Source of the DNA: an uncultured Clostridia bacterium
GTDB taxonomy: Bacteria > Bacillota > Clostridia > TANB77 > CAG-508
Direction of reading: 5' to 3'
Assembly: GCA_934182465.1 (NCBI GenBank)
Contig: CAKPRG010000003.1
Coordinates: 1 to 64,000 of the forward strand
DNA: 64,000 nt
The notes beneath the pieces were generated by a model. That model was not told where the DNA came from and ran no database searches. It saw nothing but the letters and a program-made list of their open reading frames with translations. Position 1 is the first letter of the stretch. The number at the start of each line of letters is the position of its first letter. The translations under genes were made by a program, and so were the position numbers. Positions 18,763 to 28,401 of this stretch are shown here, in pieces.

Positions 18763-19455
18763 TTAGTGTGTTTTTGTATCTTTATTTTGTTCATCTTTAT
18801 TTGGATTTTTACGTTTTTCAATTTCTTTATTTACCATACTAATACCATCTGTTATACCTAATAAATCTCTTTTTTTACTAACAAAAGGTGTCTTAGCTTT
18901 TACTTCATGTCTACTATTGTCTGGACAAACTACAAATCCTAATGCTCCACTCTTGTTTATTATATAATCCATAGCATCAACATCATTTCTACCATTTCCA
19001 CAATACATAGCCATAACAAGTTCTTTGCTTTGACTTTCTTTAATTATTTCACACCAATTTCTAACATAATTTGCTTTTCCATATCTAGCTGTATCAAAGT
19101 CAGTAGAACTAATTGGTCTCTTTAGTTCTGTAATTCTATCATCTAAATTTTCTCCAGCTGTTAAATCATCAGGATATGCAGCTCCTCCTTCAATGCATTC
19201 TATATCATTTTTGTGTCCATGTAATCTGTTGTAACGTATAATTGTTCTATCTATTTTATCCATTACTTCTGTCATGTGATTTTTATAAACTGGTGATACT
19301 AAATGCATATTTACTTTAGCTCCTGTTAGTTCTTGTAGTTTCTCTAGTTGCCCTAAGAATTGATACATAGTTTCTGGATCGAATTGACCATCCTCTTCTC
19401 TTAAAATTGTACCTTCCAAATCTGAAAATAATAATATTACTTTTTCTTTTTTCAC
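18763..19455 (-). CDS. HAD-superfamily hydrolase
   Basis: This 230-residue enzyme is a probable cytoplasmic phosphatase. The nucleophile motif reads FSDLEGT (D12), so the usual second aspartate of DxD is glutamate, which may change activity. The motif IV region CGNGRNDVDAMDYI is intact, as in Cof-type HADs. The C-terminus is a charged, disordered tail (KRKNPNKDEQNKDTKTH). The start is GTG at 19455, served by AAAGGAG at 7 nt. It is downstream of the metallophosphoesterase gene on the same strand. The substrate is unknown. Confidence 0.8.
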   Translation of the reverse strand: MKKEKVILLFSDLEGTILREEDGQFDPETMYQFLGQLEKLQELTGAKVNMHLVSPVYKNHMTEVMDKIDRTIIRYNRLHGHKNDIECIEGGAAYPDDLTAGENLDDRITELKRPISSTDFDTARYGKANYVRNWCEIIKESQSKELVMAMYCGNGRNDVDAMDYIINKSGALGFVVCPDNSRHEVKAKTPFVSKKRDLLGITDGISMVNKEIEKRKNPNKDEQNKDTKTH

Positions 19456-19521
19456 AATAAAATCTCCTTTAAAATAAATTATCGTATTTATTTTATCATA
19501 TTATGTAAAGCTTTTCAAGTA

Positions 19522-20070
19522 TTAGAAATTTTTTCTATCGATTACATTTCCATTAATATCTTTTAAAATAATTTCATTCTCATCAACTAATAAATAGCTA
19601 TTTGGTGTATTTTCTTTTGGCAATGACATTGAACCTGGATTTGCAAAAAGAATTCCATCTTTTTCTTTTATAAAACCAATATGAAAATGTCCATAATACA
19701 TTATGTCTATTTCTTCGTTAGGTAATTTATCTATATTGTTTTTATGGCCATGTGTAAAATACATAATTTTATTATTTATTTTTTCTACATAGTGTTCTTT
19801 AAATTCAAATTTAGAAATCATTTCATCAACTTCTGCATCACAATTTCCTTTTATTGCAACAAAGTTATCTTTCAATTTTTCTTTTAAATTATTTAAAACT
19901 TCAGCTACTTCCATTGGTGCATAATCTTTTGGAAATGGATTTCTTGGTCCATGATAATATAGATCTCCTAATAAAACTAATTTTTCTGCTTTTTCATTTT
20001 TTAAAATTTCTGGTATTTTTTTAGCAAAATATGCTGAACCATGAATATCTGATACTATTAAAATTTTCAT
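19522..20070 (-). CDS. Calcineurin-like phosphoesterase (YfcE/MJ0936 family)
   Basis: This 182-residue metallophosphodiesterase shows all family blocks in order: SDIHGS (residues 7-12), LLGDLYYHGPRN, KGNCDAE, FTHGHKNN and YYGHFHIGF. These give the dimetal ligands Asp, His, Asn and three further histidines. Family members hydrolyse small phosphodiesters in vitro, and the physiological substrate is unclear. SD is AAGGGAG. It is followed by the HAD gene 66 bp downstream, so the two may form a small phosphatase operon. Confidence 0.9.
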   Translation of the reverse strand: MKILIVSDIHGSAYFAKKIPEILKNEKAEKLVLLGDLYYHGPRNPFPKDYAPMEVAEVLNNLKEKLKDNFVAIKGNCDAEVDEMISKFEFKEHYVEKINNKIMYFTHGHKNNIDKLPNEEIDIMYYGHFHIGFIKEKDGILFANPGSMSLPKENTPNSYLLVDENEIILKDINGNVIDRKNF

Positions 20071-20194
20071 TGTTATCTCCCTTTCTTATTAATATTTATT
20101 TCTTCTTATTAGCTATTAATTTTCTGGAACAAACGTAGTTATTATGATATTTGCAAAAGACAAAATTTCACGCAAAATTCCATGTATTTGTTTA

Positions 20195-21142
20195 TCATAC
20201 CAAATCTGTAATTTCATTTTCCATTTCTTCATGTACTTTATCTTTTAAAATTATAGCTTTATCTCTGCTACTCAACATTGTTTTATTTGATGTATCTTCC
20301 AATTTCAAATTACTTTTTGAATTATTTTCTAAATTGTCTTGTGATTCTTCTTTTAAAATTTTTTCAAAATATATAGGTTCTAAAATTTTTAGCGTAACAT
20401 CTTTTTTTCTTTTTAAAATTTTACGAATACCTTTTGGTTGTCTAAATTTTATTACAATTGGAACTATTGGCACATCATTTTTTATTGCTAAATCAAAAGC
20501 TCCATTTTTAAAATGTCTTATTTTATTGCAATATGGGTACAAAATTGCTTCTGGATAAAAATGAACAAATTTATTATCTTTCAATAAATTTGAAATTTCT
20601 TTTACCATTCGTTCTTTATTTTTTACACCTTTTGGAATCGGTATTGCTCTAAGTAATTTTATAAGTTTTCTTACAAATGGAATCTGAAAACTTTCTGATT
20701 GGGTTGTATAAAATATTTTCTTTTTGCCACATACAGCAAGTCCAACCATAGCACAATCGAGCACTAAGGCATGATTAGAGACAGTAATAGCTCCACCTTG
20801 CAAATTTTCAAGATTTTCTTTTCCTTCTATTTTAAAATCATATACTATTTTTAATATTATACTTAATATTGGAACTGCAATTATGTAATATATAATCCAT
20901 GATATAATTTTAAAAAATATATTTGTTGGAACATATTTATATTTTTCATTTACATCAAATTTGAGTGGGTGCCAAACTTCCATTACATTTTCTGTTGGCT
21001 CTTCCATTGCATCTTCATTATTTTCAAACCTATTATTTATATAATTATTTAATACAATTGTCTCATCATTTTTATCAGAATCAATTATTTTATTATTATC
21101 CATATTTTTATTATTTTCTATATTTTCCAAATCATCTTTCAT
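20195..21142 (-). CDS. plsC: 1-acyl-sn-glycerol-3-phosphate acyltransferase (PlsC-like)
   Basis: The enzyme transfers an acyl group to lysophosphatidic acid in membrane lipid synthesis. Motif I is SNHALVLDCAMVG (NHxxxxD). The usual FPEG block reads FYPEAILYPY, a variant with Ala for Gly. A hydrophobic membrane segment precedes motif I (WIIYYIIAVPILSIILKIV). About 80 N-terminal residues are acidic, Asn-rich and probably disordered, which makes it longer (315) than typical PlsC (about 240). I start at the ATG at 21142 rather than the TTG at 21148. It is followed by lipid-related genes on both sides. Confidence 0.85.
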   Translation of the reverse strand: MKDDLENIENNKNMDNNKIIDSDKNDETIVLNNYINNRFENNEDAMEEPTENVMEVWHPLKFDVNEKYKYVPTNIFFKIISWIIYYIIAVPILSIILKIVYDFKIEGKENLENLQGGAITVSNHALVLDCAMVGLAVCGKKKIFYTTQSESFQIPFVRKLIKLLRAIPIPKGVKNKERMVKEISNLLKDNKFVHFYPEAILYPYCNKIRHFKNGAFDLAIKNDVPIVPIVIKFRQPKGIRKILKRKKDVTLKILEPIYFEKILKEESQDNLENNSKSNLKLEDTSNKTMLSSRDKAIILKDKVHEEMENEITDLV

Positions 21143-21179
21143 ATTCAACTCTTCTATTCACATGATAATTATTTTTCGT

Positions 21180-22367
21180 CTATTGTTTTAATAAAAATTC
21201 AACTAAATTTTCGCAAGCTTTTTGATTAATATATTTTTCTTGATTTTTGATTAATTCATTTTTCAATTCTTTGTCTGATATTAACTTTTGTAAGTTCTCT
21301 ATGATTTCTTCTTCACTTTTACTTTGTAAAGACATTTTTCTGCTACAAAAATATTCTGCATTATAGTTTTCACAACCTGGTATTGGTTTGATGTGAATAA
21401 AAGGCTTACGTATTGTAGCAATTTCTGTTGTTGTAAGTCCACCTGGTTTTGTTAAAACAACTTCACTAGCACTCATATATTTTTCCAAATTATTTACAAA
21501 TCCTAGTGCTATAACTCTATCTGAATTTAATTGCTTTATATCTTCTATCATTTTTGTATTATTACCACAAGATACAATAAAATGAATATTGTCAAAATTT
21601 TTCAATAATTTTTGCATTAATTCTGCAATATTTCCAAATCCCATACTACCATTTAATATTAATACATATTCTGTATTTAAATCTAAATTCAATTCATTTT
21701 TTACTGTTTCTTTATCATATTTTTTACTATATTTTAAAGATACTGGAATTCCTAATGGAATTAACTTTTCTTCTGGTATGCCTTTATCTATAAAATCAGA
21801 TTTTAATTCTTCGCTTGGAATTATAAAATAATCTGGATTTGTTTCTTCCCAAAAAGGTATACAAACATAGTCTGTTGCAACAGCTATAAAATGAATATCA
21901 TATTTCTTTTTTATTGCTGTTAATGCTTGTGCAGGAAATAGATGTGTTGTAACAACATAATTGTACTCATTTTCAATTATATAATTTAATAATTTATTTT
22001 TACTTAAACTATTTAATTGGTAAACTGGTGATTTTAGTTTTGTCTTTTGGTAAATTGTGCCAAGTTTATATGCTTCTTTAAAAACTTTTCCTTCACCATG
22101 TGTACTTTTTAAATATAAATTATTTACTTTGTCTTTCACATTGTTATCTATTATTTCTAAATATTCAATAAAATCTGCTTGCACGCCCTTTTGCATTATA
22201 GTTTCTTTAATTGCTTTTGCAGCAGAATTATGTCCACCACCAGTTCCACAAGAAAGTATTAGTATTTTCTTAGTTTTATTATTTTTAATTTTTTCTAATT
22301 TTTCTTTATTTTCTTGATATTTTTTCTCTTTTATTTCTTTGTAATTCTTAATTTCTTTATAATTCAT
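21180..22367 (-). CDS. Processive diacylglycerol glycosyltransferase-like (MGDG synthase family)
   Basis: This 395-residue GT28/GT1-type enzyme probably makes glycolipid from UDP-sugar and diacylglycerol (UgtP/MgdG family). The N-terminal motif ILSCGTGGGHNSAAKAI and the C-terminal nucleotide-sugar site TKPGGLTTTEIATIRKPFI are typical. The N-terminus has an unusual lysine-rich repeat (NYKEIKNYKEIKEKKYQE). It starts 5 nt after the lipase-like gene and runs into plsC, giving a lipid cluster. The SD is weak, so translation may be coupled to the upstream gene. Confidence 0.88.
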   Translation of the reverse strand: MNYKEIKNYKEIKEKKYQENKEKLEKIKNNKTKKILILSCGTGGGHNSAAKAIKETIMQKGVQADFIEYLEIIDNNVKDKVNNLYLKSTHGEGKVFKEAYKLGTIYQKTKLKSPVYQLNSLSKNKLLNYIIENEYNYVVTTHLFPAQALTAIKKKYDIHFIAVATDYVCIPFWEETNPDYFIIPSEELKSDFIDKGIPEEKLIPLGIPVSLKYSKKYDKETVKNELNLDLNTEYVLILNGSMGFGNIAELMQKLLKNFDNIHFIVSCGNNTKMIEDIKQLNSDRVIALGFVNNLEKYMSASEVVLTKPGGLTTTEIATIRKPFIHIKPIPGCENYNAEYFCSRKMSLQSKSEEEIIENLQKLISDKELKNELIKNQEKYINQKACENLVEFLLKQ

Positions 22368-22372
22368 TGATT

Positions 22373-23434
22373 TTAACCGTTTTTATTACTTTTCAATAAA
22401 CCTTTCATAGCTTCAACGTATAATTTTCTAGTATTTGCATCTAAATTTTTCATTTCATTAATTGCATTCATAACTTGTGTTAATTCAATATGTCTAAAAT
22501 CATCAACAGACACAACATTTATTTTTTCTAAAATATTAAAAAATGTTAATATTAAGTTTTCTCTTTCAGAATCTTCATATTGATTTAACCATTCTGCAAT
22601 TCTTTTATCAATCTTTTTACTGTTTTCAGTTTGCGTTCCTTTTTCCAAATATGTTCCAAAACATTCCCAAGTAGTAAGATCATGTTGTTTTACATTTTTT
22701 TCTTTTGTTTTTACAAATTGGCATTTTCCTGTATTGTTAAGTAAAATACCAACAATACTATCTTCTGGTTTAAAACTAATTATTTTAGAAACAATTTCTT
22801 TATATTCTGGTGAATTAAATTCTTTATCTCTAAAACCTGGTCCGTCATTATTAAATATTTTTTGAATTTTATTTTTTATGTAATCTTTACTGTACATAGC
22901 AGAACACATTGCAAGATTTCCACCTTTTGAGTGACCACCTACATACACAAATGTATCTTTCCATGTAATTACTCTATTTAGATAATTGATTGCATCAGTT
23001 TGAGATAAAATTGGAAAATGATATGACATTTCAAAATCTTCTTTCCAACCAGCAATTGAATCATCAGTTCCTTGAAAAGATACATACACTTTTTTAGGCT
23101 CAAAATATATACAAATAGCTCCAAATTGCTCTTTTTGATTTAGTATTTGTACAAAATTTGCCAATTCACAATTTTTATACCTTTCTCCATCTTTCATCTC
23201 TTTTAAATGATCTAAAATATTTTGCAAAAATTTTGAATGTTTTTTACTTTTTTCTTTTTCTATAAGTTTGTTTCCAGCTTCTTGTAAGCTTATTTTTTGC
23301 TCGTTTTCTGGAACAATATCAGTCCAATTCAAATATGATAATTCTGCAAAAAGTATATTATCAACTTCATTAAAAGCATATTCTGTAAATAAATTATTTT
23401 TATAATATTTTAAATATGTTTTTAGATTTGCCAT
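22373..23434 (-). CDS. DUF2974/Mbeg1-like alpha/beta hydrolase (lipase-like)
   Basis: This 353-residue protein has the nucleophile elbow GHSKGG (residues 167-172, Ser169) after a VYVSFQGTDDSIAGWKEDF block, which is the oxyanion-side motif of lipase-like hydrolases. This pattern matches the DUF2974 family. No signal peptide is visible, so it acts in the cytoplasm. It is the first gene of a run leading to a glycolipid synthase and an acyltransferase, which suggests a lipid ester substrate; that is inference. SD is AAAGGA. Confidence 0.85.
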   Translation of the reverse strand: MANLKTYLKYYKNNLFTEYAFNEVDNILFAELSYLNWTDIVPENEQKISLQEAGNKLIEKEKSKKHSKFLQNILDHLKEMKDGERYKNCELANFVQILNQKEQFGAICIYFEPKKVYVSFQGTDDSIAGWKEDFEMSYHFPILSQTDAINYLNRVITWKDTFVYVGGHSKGGNLAMCSAMYSKDYIKNKIQKIFNNDGPGFRDKEFNSPEYKEIVSKIISFKPEDSIVGILLNNTGKCQFVKTKEKNVKQHDLTTWECFGTYLEKGTQTENSKKIDKRIAEWLNQYEDSERENLILTFFNILEKINVVSVDDFRHIELTQVMNAINEMKNLDANTRKLYVEAMKGLLKSNKNG

Positions 23435-23564
23435 AATTTAAAATTTCCTTTTTAATCTATATTTTCTTTATCTATTTCTATCATAAAATGCAATTTTTTT
23501 CAACAAAATTATTGTCATTTTAAATTGCCATTACACACAAATTCAAAGTGCAAAGTTGAGAAAA

Positions 23565-23595
23565 TAGGAAGTGTATAGCACTTTCCTCGTATAAT
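23565..23595 (-). repeat. Short palindromic intergenic repeat, copy B
   Basis: On the minus strand the centre reads GGAAAGTGCTATACACTTCC, the most regular palindrome of the four copies. It lies directly before the ZIP-gene terminator, in the 204-bp gap between the ZIP gene and the lipase-like gene. Confidence 0.6.
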
Positions 23596-23625
23596 AAAAA
23601 TAGTAAGCCAAAGCTTACTATTTTT
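23596..23625 (-). terminator. Rho-independent terminator of the ZIP gene
   Basis: AAAAATAGTAAGC (23596-23608) and its exact complement (23613-23625) form a 13-bp stem with a 4-nt loop. The 3' arm on the minus strand ends in T and is followed by TTAT. It is 14 nt past the ZIP stop. Confidence 0.75.
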
Positions 23626-23638
23626 ATACCTTTATATT

Positions 23639-24421
23639 TTATCCTAAAGCAACATCTAAAATCATCATAATCACAAAACCTATTGCAACACCTATTGTTC
23701 CAATATTTGAATGTTCTCCTACTTGTGATTCTGGTATAAGTTCTTCTACAACTACATAAATCATTGCACCTGCTGCAAATGATAATAAATATGGTAAAAT
23801 TGGAACTACTAGATTCGTTAAACATATTGTAATAATTGCTCCAATTGGTTCAACAATTCCAGACAAAGTGCCATACAAAAAAGCTTTTCCTTTACTCATT
23901 CCTTCACTTTTTAATGGCATTGAAATAATTGCACCTTCTGGAAAATTCTGTATAGCAATTCCTATTGCTAATGCAAATGCTCCTGCCATTGTAATTCCAG
24001 CATTTCCTATTAAAGCTCCTGCAAATGTTACTCCAACCGCCATACCTTCTGGAATATTATGAAGAGTAACTGCAAGTACCATCATTGTAGTCTTTTTTAA
24101 TTTTGCTTTTATTCCTTCTGGTTTATCACTATCTAAGTGTAAATGTGGTATTAGTGTATCTAATATTAATAAAAATAATATGCCAAACATAAATCCCGTT
24201 GCAGCAGGAACCCATGCAATTTTTCCCTGCTCTTCTGCCATATCTATTGCTGGAATTATTAAAGACCAGACAGAAGCAGCCATCATAACTCCTGATGCAA
24301 ATCCTAATAAAATTTTTTCTACTTTTTTATCCATGGAATTTTTCATAAAAAATACCATAGCAGAACCTAATGTAGTTCCTAAAAAAGGTATTAATAAACC
24401 TGTACATAAATTCATATTCAT
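23639..24421 (-). CDS. ZIP-family divalent metal transporter
   Basis: This 260-residue inner-membrane protein has about eight helices and probably imports zinc or another divalent metal. The family metal-site helices are visible: VTLHNIPEGMAVGV and IAIQNFPEGAIISM, with the HNxPEG and NxPEG signatures. A His-rich patch in the loop (LIPHLHLDSD) follows helix 3, as is typical. SD AGGAAG lies 7 nt before the ATG. It appears monocistronic, with its own terminator. No Zur or other metal-regulator site is obvious. Confidence 0.93.
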   Translation of the reverse strand: MNMNLCTGLLIPFLGTTLGSAMVFFMKNSMDKKVEKILLGFASGVMMAASVWSLIIPAIDMAEEQGKIAWVPAATGFMFGILFLLILDTLIPHLHLDSDKPEGIKAKLKKTTMMVLAVTLHNIPEGMAVGVTFAGALIGNAGITMAGAFALAIGIAIQNFPEGAIISMPLKSEGMSKGKAFLYGTLSGIVEPIGAIITICLTNLVVPILPYLLSFAAGAMIYVVVEELIPESQVGEHSNIGTIGVAIGFVIMMILDVALG

Positions 24422-24496
24422 AATTTTTCTTCCTATACAATTATTATATTATTTTTCAATTATTGCTCTTTACAAATTGTAACATCTAATTATTAA

Positions 24497-26869
24497 TTAT
24501 TCATTACCTTTTAAACTTGTTACCATATCTATTTTGTTAACCTTTTTAGCTAATAGTTTTGATACAACAAAAGATACAATTAAAGTTCCAAAAACAGCAT
24601 ATAAGTATGAGATTAATCTGATTTTTGCACTAAAATCATAAGTATCTGACAATGCCATTTTAAAAATAAAATCTGTCATATAATAACCTAGTGGCAAACC
24701 AATTAAAATAGAAACATACGTAATCCAATTATTTTGTTTTTCATAAATTTTTCTAATTTGTGAATCTTTAAATCCTAAAACTTTCAAAGTTGCAAATTGG
24801 TATTGTTTTTCTGTAAATGATAATATACCCAAATTGTATATAATTACTCCCCCAAGAATTGCAGCGACAACAATCAATAAAACAATCATTGTTTTCATTG
24901 TATTTATCATATTTTGCATTCCATCTTTTAATGCTTGTATATTTTGAATTACATCAACACCAGAAATTTCTGAAACCTTACTCAAATCATCATTTGTATA
25001 TACTGTATCTGGTTTATATTCTATTCCCAATTTTTCTAAATATTTTTTTGTCATCTTTAAATTTTGATTTTGTGGATCTCTGTCAAATCCAACAATTTCG
25101 CTTTCATAGTATTTATCTTCTCCATAAATATGCCATGAAATTTTATCTCCTATTTTATATCCTTTTGTTTCTGCTAATTTTCTTGTAACATATATTCCAT
25201 CATCTTTAAGATTCATAAATTCATTATTTTCATCCATAAATCTCACATAATTTTGACTGTTATCAACAAAAATTGTATTTGCTTCTCTGTTTTCTCCATC
25301 TTTTATTTCTATCATTAATGTTTTTGATGTTTTATCTCCATATTGATTTATTATATCATTATATTGGCTGTCTGTATAATCTTCTTTTAATGCTAATTTA
25401 TAATCAAAATTATATAATTTTTCAAATTGGGTATCTATAAAATTATTTATTGTATCATACATTCCAAAAGCACAAACAAGTAACATACAACAACCAGTAA
25501 TTCCCGCAATTCCAGTAATTGTTCTTGTTTTGTTTCTTAAAATATCTCTAAAATTCCAAACAGTTGTAAAACTCATTTTTTTGAATATGCCTTTTGTTGT
25601 TATGTTTAAACCTTTATTATTTACATTTGGCACTTCATTTCTTAAAGTATCTGCTGGACTGTCTTTTAGTTCTCTTCTGCAAGTTAAATATGTTACTAGA
25701 GATACAATTAATATAACTATTCCAGCAATTACAAAACTGCTAGGTGAAACAACTGCTTTTCCATTTGGTATTTGAAAATATTCCATTTCCATTCCTATAA
25801 ATAATTTACCAATAAATTCAGGACCTGCTATTAATCCTACTATTGCACCAAATAAAGATATCCAAAATCCATATCCAACATAATGCATTACAATTTTAGA
25901 TTTTTTAAATCCTAATGCTTTTAAAGTTCCAATTTGAATTCTTTGTTTTTTTACAACTCTTGTCATTGTTGTTATTACAGATAAAATTGCTATAAATAAG
26001 AATAGCCCTGTGAAAACTCCAACATAAGTTTCGCCCTCTTCAATTTCTCCTTGATATGTAGCATAAGAAAAAGAATCTTTTATATCTGTAATAGCTAATA
26101 CATCTTCAACTTTATCTTCAATTTCATTTTTTACTGCATTTTTATTTTCTTCTTGGTCAACATCAACAATTGCATAATTATAAGTAAAATAATCTTCTGC
26201 TTTAAAATCTGGCATTGCTATATCAAAAATTGATTCATCTGTTATTCCAGCAGATTTCATTGCTTGTTTTTTTATATAATCTTTTGGAAATTCATTTATT
26301 GATAAATATGCAAACCCATAATCTTCGTGTGTTGGAAAAAGTGCTGATTCATCTTTTATATCGTAAACATGATCTGGTACATTAATTAATCCTAAAATTT
26401 CTTCTTCAAGTGTTTCTCCATCATATTTTAATGTAATTTTATCTCCAACTTTTAAATTGTTTTTGTTGGCATAATATTCATCTAGCCATAATCCTTTTTT
26501 GTTTTTATCAAAACCAGTTCCAGATTGTACATAAAATTTTGAAATATCATTTGATTCAATAAAATTTAATTGTAAAGTTCTATCTTCTTCTGATTCCATA
26601 TTTGCCATTATTGTTATTTTTCTTTCAACATTATTTACATGGTCAATATTTTTTATTTTTTCTAAATCTTCATCAGTAAAATTTTTACCAATTAAATTCA
26701 AATCTTGTAAATTATTCTCTCTATAAAAAACATCTGCTGTTTCAACCATTCCATCCATATAAGAACGAATACCACTATATACCATTATTCCCATAAAAAT
26801 CATTAAAAATATTGTGATAAATTGTGATAAATTTAGTCTTATATCTCGAAACATTTTTCTTCCTAACAT
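24497..26869 (-). CDS. ABC transporter permease, FtsX/MacB type
   Basis: This 790-residue permease has an N-terminal helix, a large extracytoplasmic domain (about residues 35-270), three helices, a second extracytoplasmic domain and a final FtsX helix set. The duplicated FtsX segments show as IQIGTLKALGFKKSKIVMHY and FATLKVLGFKDSQIRKIYEK. Such proteins export peptides or lipids or act in envelope stress. It follows the ATPase gene with one base between them. An inner ATG six codons in has its own AGGAAG, so the start is uncertain by a few residues. Confidence 0.92.
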   Translation of the reverse strand: MLGRKMFRDIRLNLSQFITIFLMIFMGIMVYSGIRSYMDGMVETADVFYRENNLQDLNLIGKNFTDEDLEKIKNIDHVNNVERKITIMANMESEEDRTLQLNFIESNDISKFYVQSGTGFDKNKKGLWLDEYYANKNNLKVGDKITLKYDGETLEEEILGLINVPDHVYDIKDESALFPTHEDYGFAYLSINEFPKDYIKKQAMKSAGITDESIFDIAMPDFKAEDYFTYNYAIVDVDQEENKNAVKNEIEDKVEDVLAITDIKDSFSYATYQGEIEEGETYVGVFTGLFLFIAILSVITTMTRVVKKQRIQIGTLKALGFKKSKIVMHYVGYGFWISLFGAIVGLIAGPEFIGKLFIGMEMEYFQIPNGKAVVSPSSFVIAGIVILIVSLVTYLTCRRELKDSPADTLRNEVPNVNNKGLNITTKGIFKKMSFTTVWNFRDILRNKTRTITGIAGITGCCMLLVCAFGMYDTINNFIDTQFEKLYNFDYKLALKEDYTDSQYNDIINQYGDKTSKTLMIEIKDGENREANTIFVDNSQNYVRFMDENNEFMNLKDDGIYVTRKLAETKGYKIGDKISWHIYGEDKYYESEIVGFDRDPQNQNLKMTKKYLEKLGIEYKPDTVYTNDDLSKVSEISGVDVIQNIQALKDGMQNMINTMKTMIVLLIVVAAILGGVIIYNLGILSFTEKQYQFATLKVLGFKDSQIRKIYEKQNNWITYVSILIGLPLGYYMTDFIFKMALSDTYDFSAKIRLISYLYAVFGTLIVSFVVSKLLAKKVNKIDMVTSLKGNE

Positions 26870-26870
26870 A

Positions 26871-27581
26871 TTACCAATTTACCTCCTCAATATTTTTTGG
26901 ATTTTTGTTAAGTTCATTGCTTTCAACTTTTCCGTTCTTTAGTCTAATAACTCTATCTGCAACTTCTGCAATCAAACTATTGTGAGTAACTATTATAACT
27001 GTGTTTTCACCACTATTTCCATCACATTGTTTCTTTAATAATTTTAAAACTTCAACACCTGTTTTTGAATCCAATGCACCAGTTGGCTCATCACATAAAA
27101 GAAGTAATGGATCTTTTGCGATTGCTCTTGCGATTGAAACTCTTTGTTGCTCACCACCAGATAGTTGATTTGGAAATTTATTGTAATGTTCTTTTAATCC
27201 TACTTCGTTTAAAATTTCTTTTGAACTTTTTGGAGATTTTACAATATCTTTAACTAATTCTACATTTTCTAATACTGTTAATGTTGGTAAAATATTGTAG
27301 AATTGGAAAATAAATCCTATATTTTCTGCTCTATATTCAGTTAATTCTTTGTCTGAATATTTTGAAATATTGTGCTCTCCCACCATAATGTCTCCTGATG
27401 TGGCTTTGTCCATTCCACCTAATAAATTTAATAAAGTTGACTTTCCAGCTCCTGAAGGTCCTAAAATTACAACAAACTCTCCTTTGTTTATTGTAAAATC
27501 TACGCCATCTAAAGCGTTAAAACTTTTTTCTCCTATCTTGTATGTTTTTTTGACATTTTTAAATTTAATAAGTTCTCCCAT
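26871..27581 (-). CDS. ABC transporter ATP-binding protein (MacB/LolD type)
   Basis: This 236-residue ATPase carries Walker A LGPSGAGKSTLLNLLGG, signature LSGGEQQRVSIARA, Walker B LLLCDEPTGALD and the H-loop VTHN. It pairs with the FtsX permease encoded one base downstream. SD is AAAGGA. The pair is divergent from a TetR-family gene, with inverted repeats in the shared 165-bp control region, so TetR repression is likely. Confidence 0.95.
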   Translation of the reverse strand: MGELIKFKNVKKTYKIGEKSFNALDGVDFTINKGEFVVILGPSGAGKSTLLNLLGGMDKATSGDIMVGEHNISKYSDKELTEYRAENIGFIFQFYNILPTLTVLENVELVKDIVKSPKSSKEILNEVGLKEHYNKFPNQLSGGEQQRVSIARAIAKDPLLLLCDEPTGALDSKTGVEVLKLLKKQCDGNSGENTVIIVTHNSLIAEVADRVIRLKNGKVESNELNKNPKNIEEVNW

Positions 27582-27606
27582 ACTATAATCCTTTCTACAT
27601 TTATTT

Positions 27607-27640
27607 TAAAATATTACTACATAAAAACAGTAATATTTTA
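27607..27640. promoter_or_regulatory. Inverted repeat near the ABC start (possible operator)
   Basis: TAAAATATTACT (27607-27618) is perfectly inverted at 27629-27640 around a 10-nt centre, 26 bp upstream of the ABC ATPase start. It could be a TetR-family operator or an RNA hairpin in the ABC leader. Confidence 0.45.
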
Positions 27641-27703
27641 ATATGAATAAAATCTCATATTTTCAAAATGATTATACTTCTTTTTATTATTCTAGTCAAT
27701 AAT

Positions 27704-27723
27704 ATATGAATATTTTTTCATAT
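27704..27723. promoter_or_regulatory. Palindrome in the divergent TetR/ABC region (candidate operator)
   Basis: ATATGAA (27704-27710) and TTCATAT (27717-27723) form a 20-bp palindrome about midway between the two divergent genes. This is the size and placement expected of a TetR-family site. It is inferred from symmetry only. Confidence 0.45.
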
Positions 27724-27746
27724 TTTCATATTTCTTTTTTCTAATC

Positions 27747-27775
27747 TTGATTTCAGCAATATTTCACGATATAAT
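27747..27775 (+). promoter_or_regulatory. Sigma-A promoter of the TetR gene
   Basis: A -35 TTGATT (27747-27752), a 17-bp spacer and a perfect -10 TATAAT (27770-27775) precede the gene. The predicted start, about 27782, leaves a leader of only about 13 nt carrying the SD GAGGTGAT. Confidence 0.7.
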
Positions 27776-27794
27776 TGGTATAGAGGTGATTTTA

Positions 27795-28397
27795 ATGTCA
27801 GAAACAAGAATGCCTACTCAAAAAAGGTCAATCGAAAAAAGAGAAAGAATTATTGAAAAAGGCTTTTATCTAATGTGTGAAAACGGCTATTACAATACTA
27901 CTACAACAGATATAGCAAATTATGCAGATGTTTCAGTTGGAATAATTTATCAATATTTTACAGATAAAAAAGACATTTTTATAGAAGGTATAAAAAACTA
28001 TTCAAACAAAATAATGTATCCCCTTATTGATGTTTTTGAAAATGAAAAAATAAATATTAATAATTTAGATAAGCTTTTTACAGATGTAATTGAAAAGTTT
28101 ATTAAAGTACATACAATTTCTAAAAAAGCTCATGAAGAATTAATGGCTATGTCTCATTTAGATGAAGACATTTCTAATATATTCAAAGAATCAGAAATTG
28201 AAACAACTACAAAAATAGTAAATACTTTAGAAAAAAATAATTTTCATATAGAAAATTCACAAGAAAAAATCCATATTTTAATTGGTATAGTAGATAACTT
28301 CTGCCATGAAATTGTTTATCACAAACATAAAAATATTAATTATCAAATTATGCAAGATGAAGTTATTAAAATTGCTAAGAATTTAATATTGAGCTAA
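27795..28397 (+). CDS. TetR-family transcriptional regulator
   Basis: This regulator is about 200 residues. The N-terminal helix-turn-helix is typical of TetR: RERIIEKGFYLMCENGYYNTTTTDIANYADVS, then VGIIYQYFTDKKDIF. The C-terminal ligand domain is all helical. The frame is open from 27747, but the ATG at 27795 has GAGGTGAT 4 nt before it and the promoter -10 overlaps the upstream part, which fixes the start. It is divergent from the FtsX/ABC pair and probably controls it, with an efflux or envelope role implied. Confidence 0.92.
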   Translation: MSETRMPTQKRSIEKRERIIEKGFYLMCENGYYNTTTTDIANYADVSVGIIYQYFTDKKDIFIEGIKNYSNKIMYPLIDVFENEKININNLDKLFTDVIEKFIKVHTISKKAHEELMAMSHLDEDISNIFKESEIETTTKIVNTLEKNNFHIENSQEKIHILIGIVDNFCHEIVYHKHKNINYQIMQDEVIKIAKNLILS

Positions 28398-28401
28398 AAC
28401 A

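Noticed and set aside
23520..23825. 101-codon minus-strand open frame at the 3' end of the ZIP gene
   Set aside because: It overlaps the ZIP gene in another frame and runs through the terminator and repeat B; the product is Cys/Arg-rich and unlike a natural protein.
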